Of a stretch of DNA of 64,000 nt, positions 1 through 7,527 are shown piece by piece. Position 1 is the stretch's first letter, and every line of letters starts with the position of its first letter. Source of the DNA: Bradyrhizobium sp. (GTDB taxonomy: Bacteria > Pseudomonadota > Alphaproteobacteria > Rhizobiales > Xanthobacteraceae); the NCBI RefSeq assembly GCF_030646015.1, contig NZ_JAUSLT010000101.1:1-64000 (forward strand), read 5' to 3'. The notes beneath the pieces were generated by a model. The model made no database searches. It saw only the letters and a list, made by a program, of their open reading frames with translations, and was not told where the DNA came from. Made by a program: the position numbers and the translations under genes.

Positions 1-267
1 ATCGGGACCTGATCCGCGGAGGGCATTATGGCCAGCGGTCATGTGAACCGCATTCAAAGGCCGAACACATGGCTGCACCGACCAATCCTGCAAAACGTGA
101 AAAAACCTCTTGCCAACCCGGAGCCGTCCACACATGACCCATCAGCGACAAATAGTCGCCCGCGCATAAGTAGGAGATCGGATCGACAAAACACTCTTCT
201 AGACCCATTTTGCACACCATCACCGCGCTGTTTGGTGCAAGTTGACGACATCACCGGAGTGCAAGTC

Positions 268-423
268 ATGGGAGACTACATCCATGATGAAAACCTGAAG
301 CTGTTTCGAAAGCGTTTGGCTGAGGCTGCCGACGAAAAGCAGCGCCAGACGTTGCGGGACCTTATCAAGCAAGAAGCGGCCAAAATTGCCGCACGGGGAT
401 CAGCAAACCCTAGCGCGAATTGA
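268..423 (+). CDS. small hypothetical protein (51 aa)
   Basis: A short open frame begins at an ATG preceded by GGAG about 10 bases upstream. The product is hydrophilic and probably helical, with a run rich in Lys, Arg, Glu and Ala (EAADEKQRQTLRDLIKQE). It resembles the many 50-70 residue proteins of Bradyrhizobium that carry a leucine-spaced helix of this type and have no known role. The longer frame that begins at 28 has a low-complexity N-terminal extension that I do not believe. No membrane segment or signal peptide is visible. Function unknown. Confidence 0.5.
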   Translation: MGDYIHDENLKLFRKRLAEAADEKQRQTLRDLIKQEAAKIAARGSANPSAN

Positions 424-469
424 TATAAATCAGCATTGCTTGCCGTAACCCAAGCTAATAGCGTTAAGA

Positions 470-658
470 ATGGCAGGTCATTATCGATGTCATCGGACTG
501 GGATGAACGTCCCACTGACGTTTGTACTTGATGCCGCCTCAACTGAGCAGGCCCAAGCATATGAGTCTGTTACCTGTCCAGCCTGCACGCGCATTCATTT
601 TATCAATAAGTCGACTGGGAAATTGCTTGGAGGCGAAAGCTCCCGGGCAACCGACTAA
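470..658 (+). CDS. small hypothetical protein with CxxC pair
   Basis: The 62-residue product has a clear CPAC pair in the segment TCPACTRIHFINKSTGKLLG, a pattern of small zinc-ribbon or rubredoxin-knuckle proteins. A second start, MNVPLTFVLD, lies 11 residues in and would give a more compact protein. The ribosome-binding sequence before the first ATG is weak. Similar one-knuckle proteins are common in Bradyrhizobium. The gene stands alone, upstream of a Crp/Fnr regulator. Metal binding is inferred from the cysteines only; no function is known. Confidence 0.5.
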   Translation: MAGHYRCHRTGMNVPLTFVLDAASTEQAQAYESVTCPACTRIHFINKSTGKLLGGESSRATD

Positions 659-806
659 GTATGCGTAGCTGAACTCTAATGTCGGATTTCGGACCGACAA
701 TGTGATCGACATTTTGCAAAAGTTGGCGACGCGGCGGCGGCGGTTCTCGGACGCCACGTCAACCCCCGCAGGATAGGGCTCAGACCGACCGGGCAGGAAT
801 AATTCG

Positions 807-1505
807 GTGCATGCAATTGATCCGGGGCCTGCCAGCAATAAGCTGCTGGACGCACTGCCGCGCAAGGATTTCGAGCTTCTCGCCAAACATCTCATATCGG
901 TGCAACTTGCCCAAGGCACGGTGCTATTCGAGGCAGGGGACGAAGTAGACGAGGTGTACTTCCCGCAAACTGGAATGGTTTCCCTCGTCGTGATCATGCA
1001 CAATGGCAAGGCGATTGAGACAGCTACGGTTGGGCGCGAAGGCGTTGTCGGCGCGATGGCTGGGCTTGGCTTGCATATCTCTGGGGTGCGAGCCATTGCA
1101 CAACTGCCGAGTTTTTCCAGCCGGATCGCAGCGCCTCAGTTGAGAAAAGCCGCTGAGGCGAGCAAGACGATTGCCGATATATGCATCCGCTATAACGAGG
1201 TGCTACTTGATCAAGCCCGTATCGCCGCCGCCTGCAATGCACTTCATCAAATTGAGGCGCGGTTCTGCCGGTGGCTCCTGCAAACCCGCGACCGGGCCGA
1301 GAGCGATACGATCCAACTGACACAGGAGTTCCTTTCAGAGATGCTCGGTGTTCGGCGCACGTCGGTGACGGAGGTGGCGAGCAAAATTCAAGCGGATGGA
1401 GCCATCAGCTATTCCCGAGGCGTCATCAAGATACTGGACCTTGAAAAGCTTAAAGCGTTGTCATGTGAGTGCTATGAGACGCTCCGGGAACATGCTCCCC
1501 AATAA
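807..1505 (+). CDS. Crp/Fnr family transcriptional regulator
   Basis: The 232-residue protein has an N-terminal cyclic-nucleotide-binding-like beta roll (about residues 10-125) and a C-terminal winged helix with the recognition region TQEFLSEMLGVRRTSVTEVA (about 170-190). I see no N-terminal cysteine cluster, so it is not an iron-sulphur FNR. The roll lacks an obvious cAMP-binding GELA segment (it has GREGVVGAM), so the ligand is unknown. The start is a GTG with CAGGAA placed 7-8 bases upstream. It is monocistronic. The family usually acts as a DNA-binding dimer in stress or redox responses. Confidence 0.85.
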   Translation: MHAIDPGPASNKLLDALPRKDFELLAKHLISVQLAQGTVLFEAGDEVDEVYFPQTGMVSLVVIMHNGKAIETATVGREGVVGAMAGLGLHISGVRAIAQLPSFSSRIAAPQLRKAAEASKTIADICIRYNEVLLDQARIAAACNALHQIEARFCRWLLQTRDRAESDTIQLTQEFLSEMLGVRRTSVTEVASKIQADGAISYSRGVIKILDLEKLKALSCECYETLREHAPQ

Positions 1506-1512
1506 TGGGAGC
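1494..1512 (+). terminator. hairpin at the end of the Crp/Fnr gene
   Basis: GCTCCC and GGGAGC flank a 7-base loop and overlap the stop codon of the regulator gene. No T-run follows, so this is at most a weak or Rho-assisted terminator. Confidence 0.3.
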
Positions 1513-1727
1513 CAGCGCGCCGACGAGGTGATCGAATAGGGCTTCTGTTTGCTGCACCTACTTACGGCAGAAATTGGCACAAAGCTGCCGTCAAGCCATG
1601 TCCGGGTTGAGTCCGCTTCCAGGGGGATAACGGACGTCCCGAGCGAGGGCGGCCCGATGTCTTCGCTATCGAGTTCAACCGATAATTTCGTGATAACTTA
1701 GGACAAACAGCCAATCACGAGCGCCCA

Positions 1728-2258
1728 ATGCCAGCACTTCGCAAACCCGGTCATGAAATCGTCGCCCAAGCCCTAGCTGCGGGAAAGAGTCAGGCAGATG
1801 CTTACAAGGCGGGTGGGTATGTTTATCAACCAGCAAACGCTCACAGGCTCTGTACAAGTCCCGCAGTCGCAGCGCGCGTGAACGAAATCACGGCGGATCG
1901 CTACCACGACGAACGCAAGACCCGCGAGATCGCTGCTAACGAGGCTGGCCTCGACGAGGCTTGGATTCTCAAGCGGCTGAAATATCTGACGGACGTCTCA
2001 CTTCAGGGGCGTCCGATCAAGAACAACGGCGTGCCCACAGGGGAGAGCACCAAGCCCGACGGGCCAACCGCGGTAAAGTGCCTGACGTTGGCCGCCAAAA
2101 TCAAGGGAATGCTGGTCCATCGCCACGAGGTTGGCGATCCCGGAGAATTTTCGCGGATGACAGACGAGGAACTGGACTTGGCTCTGATTGAGTGTTCGAA
2201 GGCTCTGGGATTACCGGACGAGGCAATACAGAAGCTGCTGACGGTGCGGGCCGAATAA
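1728..2258 (+). CDS. phage terminase small subunit-like protein
   Basis: The 176-residue product opens with KPGHEIVAQALAAGKSQADAYKAGGY, the helix-turn-helix signature of terminase small subunits and related phage-type DNA-binding proteins, followed by a segment PAVAARVNEI typical of the same group. The small subunit recognises viral DNA for packaging by the large subunit, but no large subunit, portal or capsid gene is present here, so this is an isolated gene in a decayed or satellite-like region. The C-terminal third is acidic and probably helical. The start ATG has no strong ribosome-binding site. The family call rests on the N-terminal motif. Confidence 0.6.
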   Translation: MPALRKPGHEIVAQALAAGKSQADAYKAGGYVYQPANAHRLCTSPAVAARVNEITADRYHDERKTREIAANEAGLDEAWILKRLKYLTDVSLQGRPIKNNGVPTGESTKPDGPTAVKCLTLAAKIKGMLVHRHEVGDPGEFSRMTDEELDLALIECSKALGLPDEAIQKLLTVRAE

Positions 2259-2443
2259 ACCGTCGTGCTTGATCTTGTGGACCCACAATGGGCCGGACGG
2301 TGGCCGCCACTTTCGACGGCTGGTAAGGTTAGATGAAGCCGGAGGGACGCCGCCGCTGCTGGACCATGGCCAGAGGATAGCGGGCTCGCGTTAACCCCTC
2401 AACCTACGGCGGTGTGGTATGTCCTTTTCGGGGGACTACTCCA

Positions 2444-3277
2444 ATGGTCAAGAAGCCAACGATATTCGATCCCGGCGACGGCATGATCGTCAGCGAGGTT
2501 GGCACGTGGGCATCTGAAAAGCATGCCCGCGTGCAGCGGTATATTGAGATTGCGAGTGACACGCGAAGGAAGTACGTGCCGCCGCCCGCATGGCACGCGG
2601 GAGCGGCCTACATTGAACTTTTCTCCGGTCCCGGTCGCTCCCTGATCAGGAACACCAAGCGCATCATTGATGGAAGTCCGCTCGTTGCCTTCAAGGCCGC
2701 GCAAGCCAGCGTTCCATTCACGGAAATGCACCTCAACGATGTTGATGCATCAAATTCGTCTGCAGTAGAAATGCGCATCCGCGCGCTAGGCGGCGTTCCC
2801 ACCTGCTACAGTGATCCAGCCGATGTGGCCGTCGACAAGATCGTCTCGGCGCTGAATCCGAGCGGGCTGCATTTTGCCTTTTTGGACCCGTACAACCTCG
2901 AAGGACTGTCGTTCGACATTATCAGGAAGCTCTCGAAACTGAAGGTCGATATGCTCATCCACGTCAGCGTGCAGGACCTGCAGCGTAACCTCGACGACTA
3001 CAGCAGGCCGGGTGGGGTCTTCGATACGTTTGCGCCCGGATGGAGTGCTCACGTTGACCGGAACCAAGCAATAAATTCCTTCAGGGCGGCCCTGATGAAA
3101 TACTGGATGACCGAGATTCGGAAGCTCGGCACGATGCCAGCAAAAGGCGTGGAGCTTATCGTCGGCTCCAAGGGGCAGCGGCTCTACTGGCTTGTGTTTG
3201 TCAGTGCGCACGGCCTTGGGCGAAAACTGTGGGAAGCGATCCGCGACCCCATGAAGCAAACAGCGATGGATTTGTGA
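2444..3277 (+). CDS. tcmP: three-Cys-motif partner protein TcmP
   Basis: The 277-residue protein shows the TcmP features: a leading segment FDPGDGMIVSEVGTWASEKH, a glycine-rich methyltransferase-like loop YIELFSGPGRS (about 60-70), the motif LNDVD, and FLDPYNLEGLSF. It starts at an ATG with GGGGGA about 9 bases upstream; the longer GTG start at 2414 is less likely. Its stop codon shares one base with the ATG of the next gene, a three-Cys-motif protein, which is the arrangement that gives the family its name. The fold suggests nucleotide or SAM binding. The biochemical role is unknown; linkage to phage and defence regions is common. Confidence 0.85.
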   Translation: MVKKPTIFDPGDGMIVSEVGTWASEKHARVQRYIEIASDTRRKYVPPPAWHAGAAYIELFSGPGRSLIRNTKRIIDGSPLVAFKAAQASVPFTEMHLNDVDASNSSAVEMRIRALGGVPTCYSDPADVAVDKIVSALNPSGLHFAFLDPYNLEGLSFDIIRKLSKLKVDMLIHVSVQDLQRNLDDYSRPGGVFDTFAPGWSAHVDRNQAINSFRAALMKYWMTEIRKLGTMPAKGVELIVGSKGQRLYWLVFVSAHGLGRKLWEAIRDPMKQTAMDL

Positions 3278-4029
3278 TGGCTGACACTTCAATCGAATGG
3301 ACCGACGCGACATGGAACCCGGTCGCAGGCTGCACGGTCATCTCGCCCGGCTGCACGAACTGCTACGCGATGCGGATGGCGGCGCGGCTCGATGCGATGG
3401 GTATGAAGAAATATCGTGGGCTCACCCGCAAGAGCGGCAAGCGCGCGGTCTGGACTGGCAGGGTCAGGCTTGACCACGACGCGCTCGGCATCCCGGCAGG
3501 CTGGAAGAAGCCGCGCCGGATTTTCGTTAACTCGATGTCGGACCTGTTTCACGAAGCTGTGCCAGCCGAGTTCGTTGCCGACGTCTGGCGCGCGATGCAG
3601 GCAACGCCGCAGCACACCTATCAAATTCTGACGAAGCGACCTGACCGGATGGCGGATGTCACCGCTTCACTGCCGGTGCTGCCGAACGTGTGGCTCGGCA
3701 CCAGCGTCGAGAGCGAGGACTATCTTGGGCGCATTGACGATCTGCGCAAGGCCGATGCTGCCGTCAGGTTCGTCTCGTTCGAGCCCTTGATCGGGTCCGT
3801 GGCTCGCGCCAATCTGACCGGGATACATTGGGCCATCATCGGCGGTGAGAGCGGCCCGCGTTCGCGCCCAATGGCTGAGGAGTGGGTCGCGGAGATTGAG
3901 GCGGCATGCCGCAAGGCGACGACGGCGTTTTTCTTCAAACAATGGGGCGGTGTTCGGAAGAAGGACACCGGGCGGCACTATCGCGGACGCACGTTTGATG
4001 AAATGCCGCGCGGCGTCGCGATGTCCTGA
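3277..4029 (+). CDS. three-Cys-motif protein, DUF5131 (phage Gp37/Gp68-like)
   Basis: The 250-residue protein begins MADTSIEWTDATWNPVAGC and has three cysteines in the pattern C-x7-C-x2-C (CTVISPGCTNC), the hallmark of the DUF5131 family annotated as phage protein Gp37/Gp68. Other typical segments are IFVNSMSDLFHE, YQILTKRPDRM, VWLGTSVES, FEPLIG and IIGGESGP, followed by FFFKQWGG. The cysteine spacing recalls iron-sulphur proteins, but a radical-SAM function is only a guess. I chose the ATG that overlaps the stop of tcmP (TGATG) over the upstream in-frame start at 3229. The pair is evidently co-translated. Confidence 0.87.
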   Translation: MADTSIEWTDATWNPVAGCTVISPGCTNCYAMRMAARLDAMGMKKYRGLTRKSGKRAVWTGRVRLDHDALGIPAGWKKPRRIFVNSMSDLFHEAVPAEFVADVWRAMQATPQHTYQILTKRPDRMADVTASLPVLPNVWLGTSVESEDYLGRIDDLRKADAAVRFVSFEPLIGSVARANLTGIHWAIIGGESGPRSRPMAEEWVAEIEAACRKATTAFFFKQWGGVRKKDTGRHYRGRTFDEMPRGVAMS

Positions 4030-4049
4030 TCCCTGAGGCCCGTTGTCAG

Positions 4050-4391
4050 TTACGGGCAGCTCATCGTCGATAACCCGTTCCCAAGTTGGATGATGGTGCA
4101 GTTCGTCGAACGCTGCGGATTCTTAATTAGCTGTTCTAACCTGTTGGCGACCAGCCCCAAGCCTGCGCGCTGCTTTTCCCAGTTATCGACGCCACAATGC
4201 GCTCGCTGCATCGAGAGAAGCGCATCTCTAGAAATGGCTTGCAGCAACGGAAGCTCTTTCCACTCTTCAGTTTTTTGGCTTTCCCAATCGGCCAGTACCT
4301 TGCAAACGGTCGCGGGCCAAGGTTCGGCTGCGTGCGGTGATGTTGCGCCAAACGACAATAATACTAAGGCAATGCACCATCTCATCGTCAT
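4050..4391 (-). CDS. small secreted hypothetical protein
   Basis: The 113-residue product has a classic signal peptide (MRWCIALVLLSFGATSPHAAEP) with likely cleavage after HAA. The mature part contains four cysteines and is mostly helical, so it is probably a disulphide-bonded periplasmic protein. AAAGGA precedes the first ATG closely and the second ATG (two codons later) at better spacing. It is the last gene of a minus-strand cluster, 26 bases after the broken SRAP gene. Function unknown. Confidence 0.6.
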   Translation of the reverse strand: MTMRWCIALVLLSFGATSPHAAEPWPATVCKVLADWESQKTEEWKELPLLQAISRDALLSMQRAHCGVDNWEKQRAGLGLVANRLEQLIKNPQRSTNCTIIQLGNGLSTMSCP

Positions 4392-4417
4392 CGTTCCTTT
4401 CCCGTGAACCCAAGAAA

Positions 4418-5081
4418 TTAAGCCGCTGCCTTGTCTTCCTTGTCCGCGCCACGCATGACGACCCTGAGCTCATCATCCGGCAGCGGGCGTTGCAGCGCCT
4501 TCGCTTCATCCCACGGCGCGCGCATCCACACGTCACGCTCCTCATCGGTAGTCAGGATCACCGGCATAGCCTTCGGATGGATCGGCTCGACGATGGCATT
4601 CGGTGCCGTCGTCAGGAAGCCGTAACACCTGATGCGGTCCCGGCACCGGCTTCGACTTCGTGCCGCGATCACCGTTGAACGTCGCCCAGATGCCCGCGAA
4701 GGCGAATAGCGGGCGGTCCTCACTGAGCGCGAACCAGGCCACATCCTTCTTTTTGGTCTCCGGGTTCAGCTCCGACGCGTACTCTGCAAAGCTGTTGGCC
4801 GGGACAAGGCAGCGGTTCTCCGGCTTGAGCCAGCCGCGCCAGTGCGGCGACGATGTGTTGCGGACGTTGGTGACCGGCGGCCCGCCCGTGCGCGGCGGTG
4901 GCGGCATGCCCCAGCGCATCATGGCCAGTTCGCGCCCGGTCTCATTGTTGCGGATCACCGGAGCCGGATAGTCGGGGAAGACGCCCGGCATCGGCGCGAG
5001 GTTGCCCTCATAGCGATTGACGACGCGGAACAACCGCGAGATCGCTTCTTGGTTCGTCGTGATGCTGTAGTGGTTGCACAT
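4418..5081 (-). pseudogene. SRAP (YedK/HMCES-type) SOS-associated peptidase, frameshifted
   Basis: The first part (from 5081) begins MCNHY, with the catalytic Cys2 that forms a thiazolidine link to abasic sites in single-stranded DNA, and includes VPANSFAEYA with the family's conserved glutamate. The frame then fails after PVPGPHQV. In the next frame the protein resumes as [20 protein letters not shown], with the conserved active-site histidine in PIHPKAM, and runs to the stop at 4418. One extra base in the plus-strand AA at 4624-4625 explains the break. Without it the product would be a normal-length SRAP protein. Either this is a young pseudogene or the base is a sequencing error. Confidence 0.85.
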
Positions 5082-5087
5082 GCCGGT

Positions 5088-5357
5088 CTACTTCGGTCCG
5101 GGCGACCGGCGTTGATCGACAATTCGGAGCAGGTGGTTGGCCAGCATCACCAGCTCATGAGCTTCGTCCGGGTTGTCGAGATCGACATCGCGATGAGAGT
5201 GCGAATTTTTGTAGGAGCCGATGGCACCTGCGAAGAAATCAGAACGAGCCTGACGCTCGCCCTTTGCCAAGATCGGCAGCAACGTCGCAGCGAGTTCTTC
5301 CGCTTCCATTGCAAGAAGAAAATCAACGTCAGGCATCAACTCCGGCAATGATGTCAT
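5088..5357 (-). CDS. hypothetical protein, coupled to upstream gene
   Basis: The 89-residue product starts at an ATG that forms an ATGA overlap with the stop of the gene upstream (5354-5767), so translation is probably coupled. It is acidic and helical, with a segment DLDNPDEAHELVMLANHLLR. A longer GTG start at 5375 exists but loses the overlap logic. It sits six bases before the SRAP gene, in one apparent operon. I do not recognise the family. Confidence 0.6.
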   Translation of the reverse strand: MTSLPELMPDVDFLLAMEAEELAATLLPILAKGERQARSDFFAGAIGSYKNSHSHRDVDLDNPDEAHELVMLANHLLRIVDQRRSPGPK

Positions 5358-5767
5358 CGTTCCCCCGGCCACCACGTAGACGGCGGATCACTCGCCGTGA
5401 TCTTACCGACGCGCAGCGCGACCAGATGGCTGCGCTTAAACGGATATCGCTGGACCTCTGAGCAGTCCTTGCAGCGCATGTAGCGTTCAAGTTCGTGAAC
5501 TGGCGTCGCTTTCGGTCGCCGCACGATGTCGAGGGCGACGGTCTGATGAGTGTCGCAGCCGAGGCACCGGACTTCGAGGTAGCGGTACCCGGCATTGAGA
5601 GCGTCGCCCAGCGTCGGCGATGGCTGCGCCGGACCCTGAAAGCCGAGCATGCGCTTGTTCCACGCCTCGACGGCGACCCGGTCGGCTTCCCTGCGCGCTT
5701 CCTTCGCCCGCTCTGCCGCAGCCCGGACCGATGAGCCGTAGATGGTCTCTCGTGATTTGGTGCCCAT
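5354..5767 (-). CDS. hypothetical zinc-ribbon-like protein
   Basis: The 137-residue product starts at MGTKSRETIYG and has a charged helical N-terminus (about 10-40). Two cysteine pairs follow, RCLGCDTHQT and RCKDCSEVQR about 35 residues apart, which would form one zinc ribbon. Proteins of this form recur in Bradyrhizobium and Rhodopseudomonas genomes next to SRAP genes, as here. It is the first gene of the minus-strand operon 5767-4050. Nucleic-acid binding is plausible, but the function is unknown. The open frame extends upstream to 5959, but that part reads like noncoding or transposon-relic sequence. Confidence 0.65.
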   Translation of the reverse strand: MGTKSRETIYGSSVRAAAERAKEARREADRVAVEAWNKRMLGFQGPAQPSPTLGDALNAGYRYLEVRCLGCDTHQTVALDIVRRPKATPVHELERYMRCKDCSEVQRYPFKRSHLVALRVGKITASDPPSTWWPGER

Positions 5768-5939
5768 AGCGAGAGGATGCCTCCGGCGACGACCGAAGGA
5801 CAAGCCGCTACCGATTGCGGTGGATACCGCGTCGGGCACAACCGGAGCGACCAGCACCGCCCGGCGGCTCCGAACAAGCCCTATCCGAGCAAACCCCATA
5901 GCCTCATGGAAGCCGTTGACTTCGGCCCGTACCGCGCTA

Positions 5940-6710
5940 CATCGCTGGTCCCGCCGCAAGCGCCTTCACATAGTCCGAGCGGGTGGCGGTCGCGCGACCA
6001 GCGTTGCGAGCCGCCCTAGGTTCTGAGCAATGGCGGCCAGAACAAACTCCTAGCTAGGCGCCTCGTGGACCACGAAGTCGAAGCCGACCGAGTTTCAGAT
6101 GCGCTTCAGGTGTGCGAACCGCATCTCGATCTTCTTGCGCTCACGGCGCGACTGCTCGAAGCCCTCGGTGTCGAACACGGGAATATGTAGCGCGATGCCT
6201 TTCTCCTCGACCAGCCAGTTCAGCATCGGAGCTGCCCCGTAAACGGTATCTCCAACAAGCCGCTCCGGCTTAAGGCCGAAGCGCTCCCTCTGTTCGCTCG
6301 ATCATGGTCTTTACCGCGCCGACCGCGGCCTGCCGAATGGAAAGGGAGGCTTCGACATCAATGATGACGCCGAACTTCACATCGATGAGATAGTTGTCGG
6401 AGTAAGCGAAGAATGCCGGTCCCTTGTGAGCGCCGGTCCACCGGGCCGCGGGGTCGGATGGCGAGACGAACTTTGGCACAACGTCGCTGGCGGCGCCCCA
6501 CGCCGTATCGTCGAGAGTCGCCAGATACTCCTTCACCGCGCGGCTGGACCTCGCCGGATCACGATCCCTGCGCCAATGCTGACCCGCGATCGAACGTTGC
6601 TTGTTGGCATCCGCCTGGATCAGGCTCGCATCGACCGCAAGCCTTCGCCGCCAAGCAGACCGGCCGCAATGCCCGCCTCGACCACTCGCTCGAACATGTG
6701 GCGAAAACTA
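5940..6710 (-). pseudogene. IS1182-like transposase remnant
   Basis: Fragments of one DDE transposase can be followed in several frames. FRHMFERVVEAG and LLGGEG come first, then SLIQADANKQRSIAG, EYLATLDDTAWGAASDVV, AYSDNYLIDVKFGVI, and, after a frameshift near 6290, ERLVGDTVYGAAPMLNWLVEEKG. HIPVFDTEGFEQSRRERKK, FAHLKRI and FVLAAIAQNLGRLATLV follow across an in-frame stop. The N-terminus is missing; sequence upstream of about 6710 no longer matches. No terminal inverted repeats were identified. The element is dead and its trace separates the phage-like genes from the CRISPR locus. Confidence 0.75.
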
Positions 6711-6714
6711 ACCT

Positions 6715-6892
6715 TCATCATACAATACACTCCCGCAACTACAAACGACGAAGTACCGTGCTCCACTCGCAAGAAGGCCTCGTCGACGTTCGGGTTGTTT
6801 CTCTTGGCCGCTAGCGCGCCCAGCGACCACTGATTTTCGGGGACGTCCTTGGCTTTATGAACGCTGGCCTTACCGCCCTTGTACGTCACCAT
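6715..6892 (-). other. unidentified coding-like fragment joined to transposase relic
   Basis: The frame that runs into the transposase fragment begins MVTYKGGKASVHKAKDVPENQWSL and is protein-like, but it does not belong to the IS1182 transposase. It looks like the remainder of another gene fused at the relic's edge. No family recognised. Confidence 0.25.
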
Positions 6893-7033
6893 GCAGCCAT
6901 TTGCTCGATCTTCGGAAGTTTGGTGATATAAGGGCTATCTCTTTGAGGGTGACTACCGACGATCCGTGGGCATGGCGATATACGGATGGCGACCACCGTG
7001 AAGAGGCTTCATGACACCAACCGAAAAAGTTCA

Positions 7034-7160
7034 TTATCCCGCGAACATCTGAGTCATCTGGTCCGGAAACTCTCCGGGGTTGCAATTTACCACAGGGAGC
7101 CCGAAATATTCCGAGATGAAAGTCTTGGCTTGTGCAAGCGAAACAAACCGCAAGCCGCCT
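7034..7160 (-). pseudogene. C-terminal gene fragment
   Basis: On the minus strand the segment RFVSLAQAKTFISEYFGLP, followed by VVNCNPGEFPDQMTQMFAG and a stop, reads like a natural protein C-terminus. The same frame upstream is only the antisense of the resolvase fragment. It is probably the tail of a gene cut by the resolvase-bearing element. Family unknown. Confidence 0.3.
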
Positions 7161-7184
7161 TTTGGGCGGCGACTTCTTGAATTT

Positions 7185-7441
7185 CTCACGCTGACGGCCC
7201 ACGGTCGCTTGATGCTCACCGTGTTAGGTGGACTGGCCGAGTTCGAGCGAGAGCTGATTCGAACGCGAACCGGCGAGGGGCGCGAGCGTGCGAAGGCTAG
7301 GGGGTGACCCTCGGTCGCAAGCCGAAGCTGACTGGTTATCAGCGGCGAGAGGCCATTGCCCGCCGAGAGGCAGGAGAGGAGCTTACTGACATTGCCCGTT
7401 CCTATAACGTGAGCCACTCGACAATCAGTCGTCTAAGCTAA
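7185..7441 (+). pseudogene. serine resolvase/invertase C-terminal remnant
   Basis: AHGRLMLTVLGGLAEFERELIRTRT and GRERAKARG are the end of a Tn3/Pin-type serine recombinase catalytic domain. The DNA-binding tail LGRKPKLTGYQRREAIARRE...SYNVSHSTISRL continues in another frame, so one base was lost in the G-run near 7302-7306. The catalytic serine and most of the N-terminal domain are missing. The relic lies 90 bases before cas3 and suggests that a transposon once ended here. Confidence 0.75.
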
Positions 7442-7527
7442 CAATCTGGAAACATCTTCAATCGTCGATTCCTGCATGAAATGTTGGATGCCCGTTTCCA
7501 GCGGAAATGCGCTGAAAAATGTAAGGT

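Noticed and set aside
28..267. N-terminal extension of the 51-residue gene and minus-strand frames at the left edge
   Set aside because: Composition is not protein-like and a better start with GGAG lies at 268.
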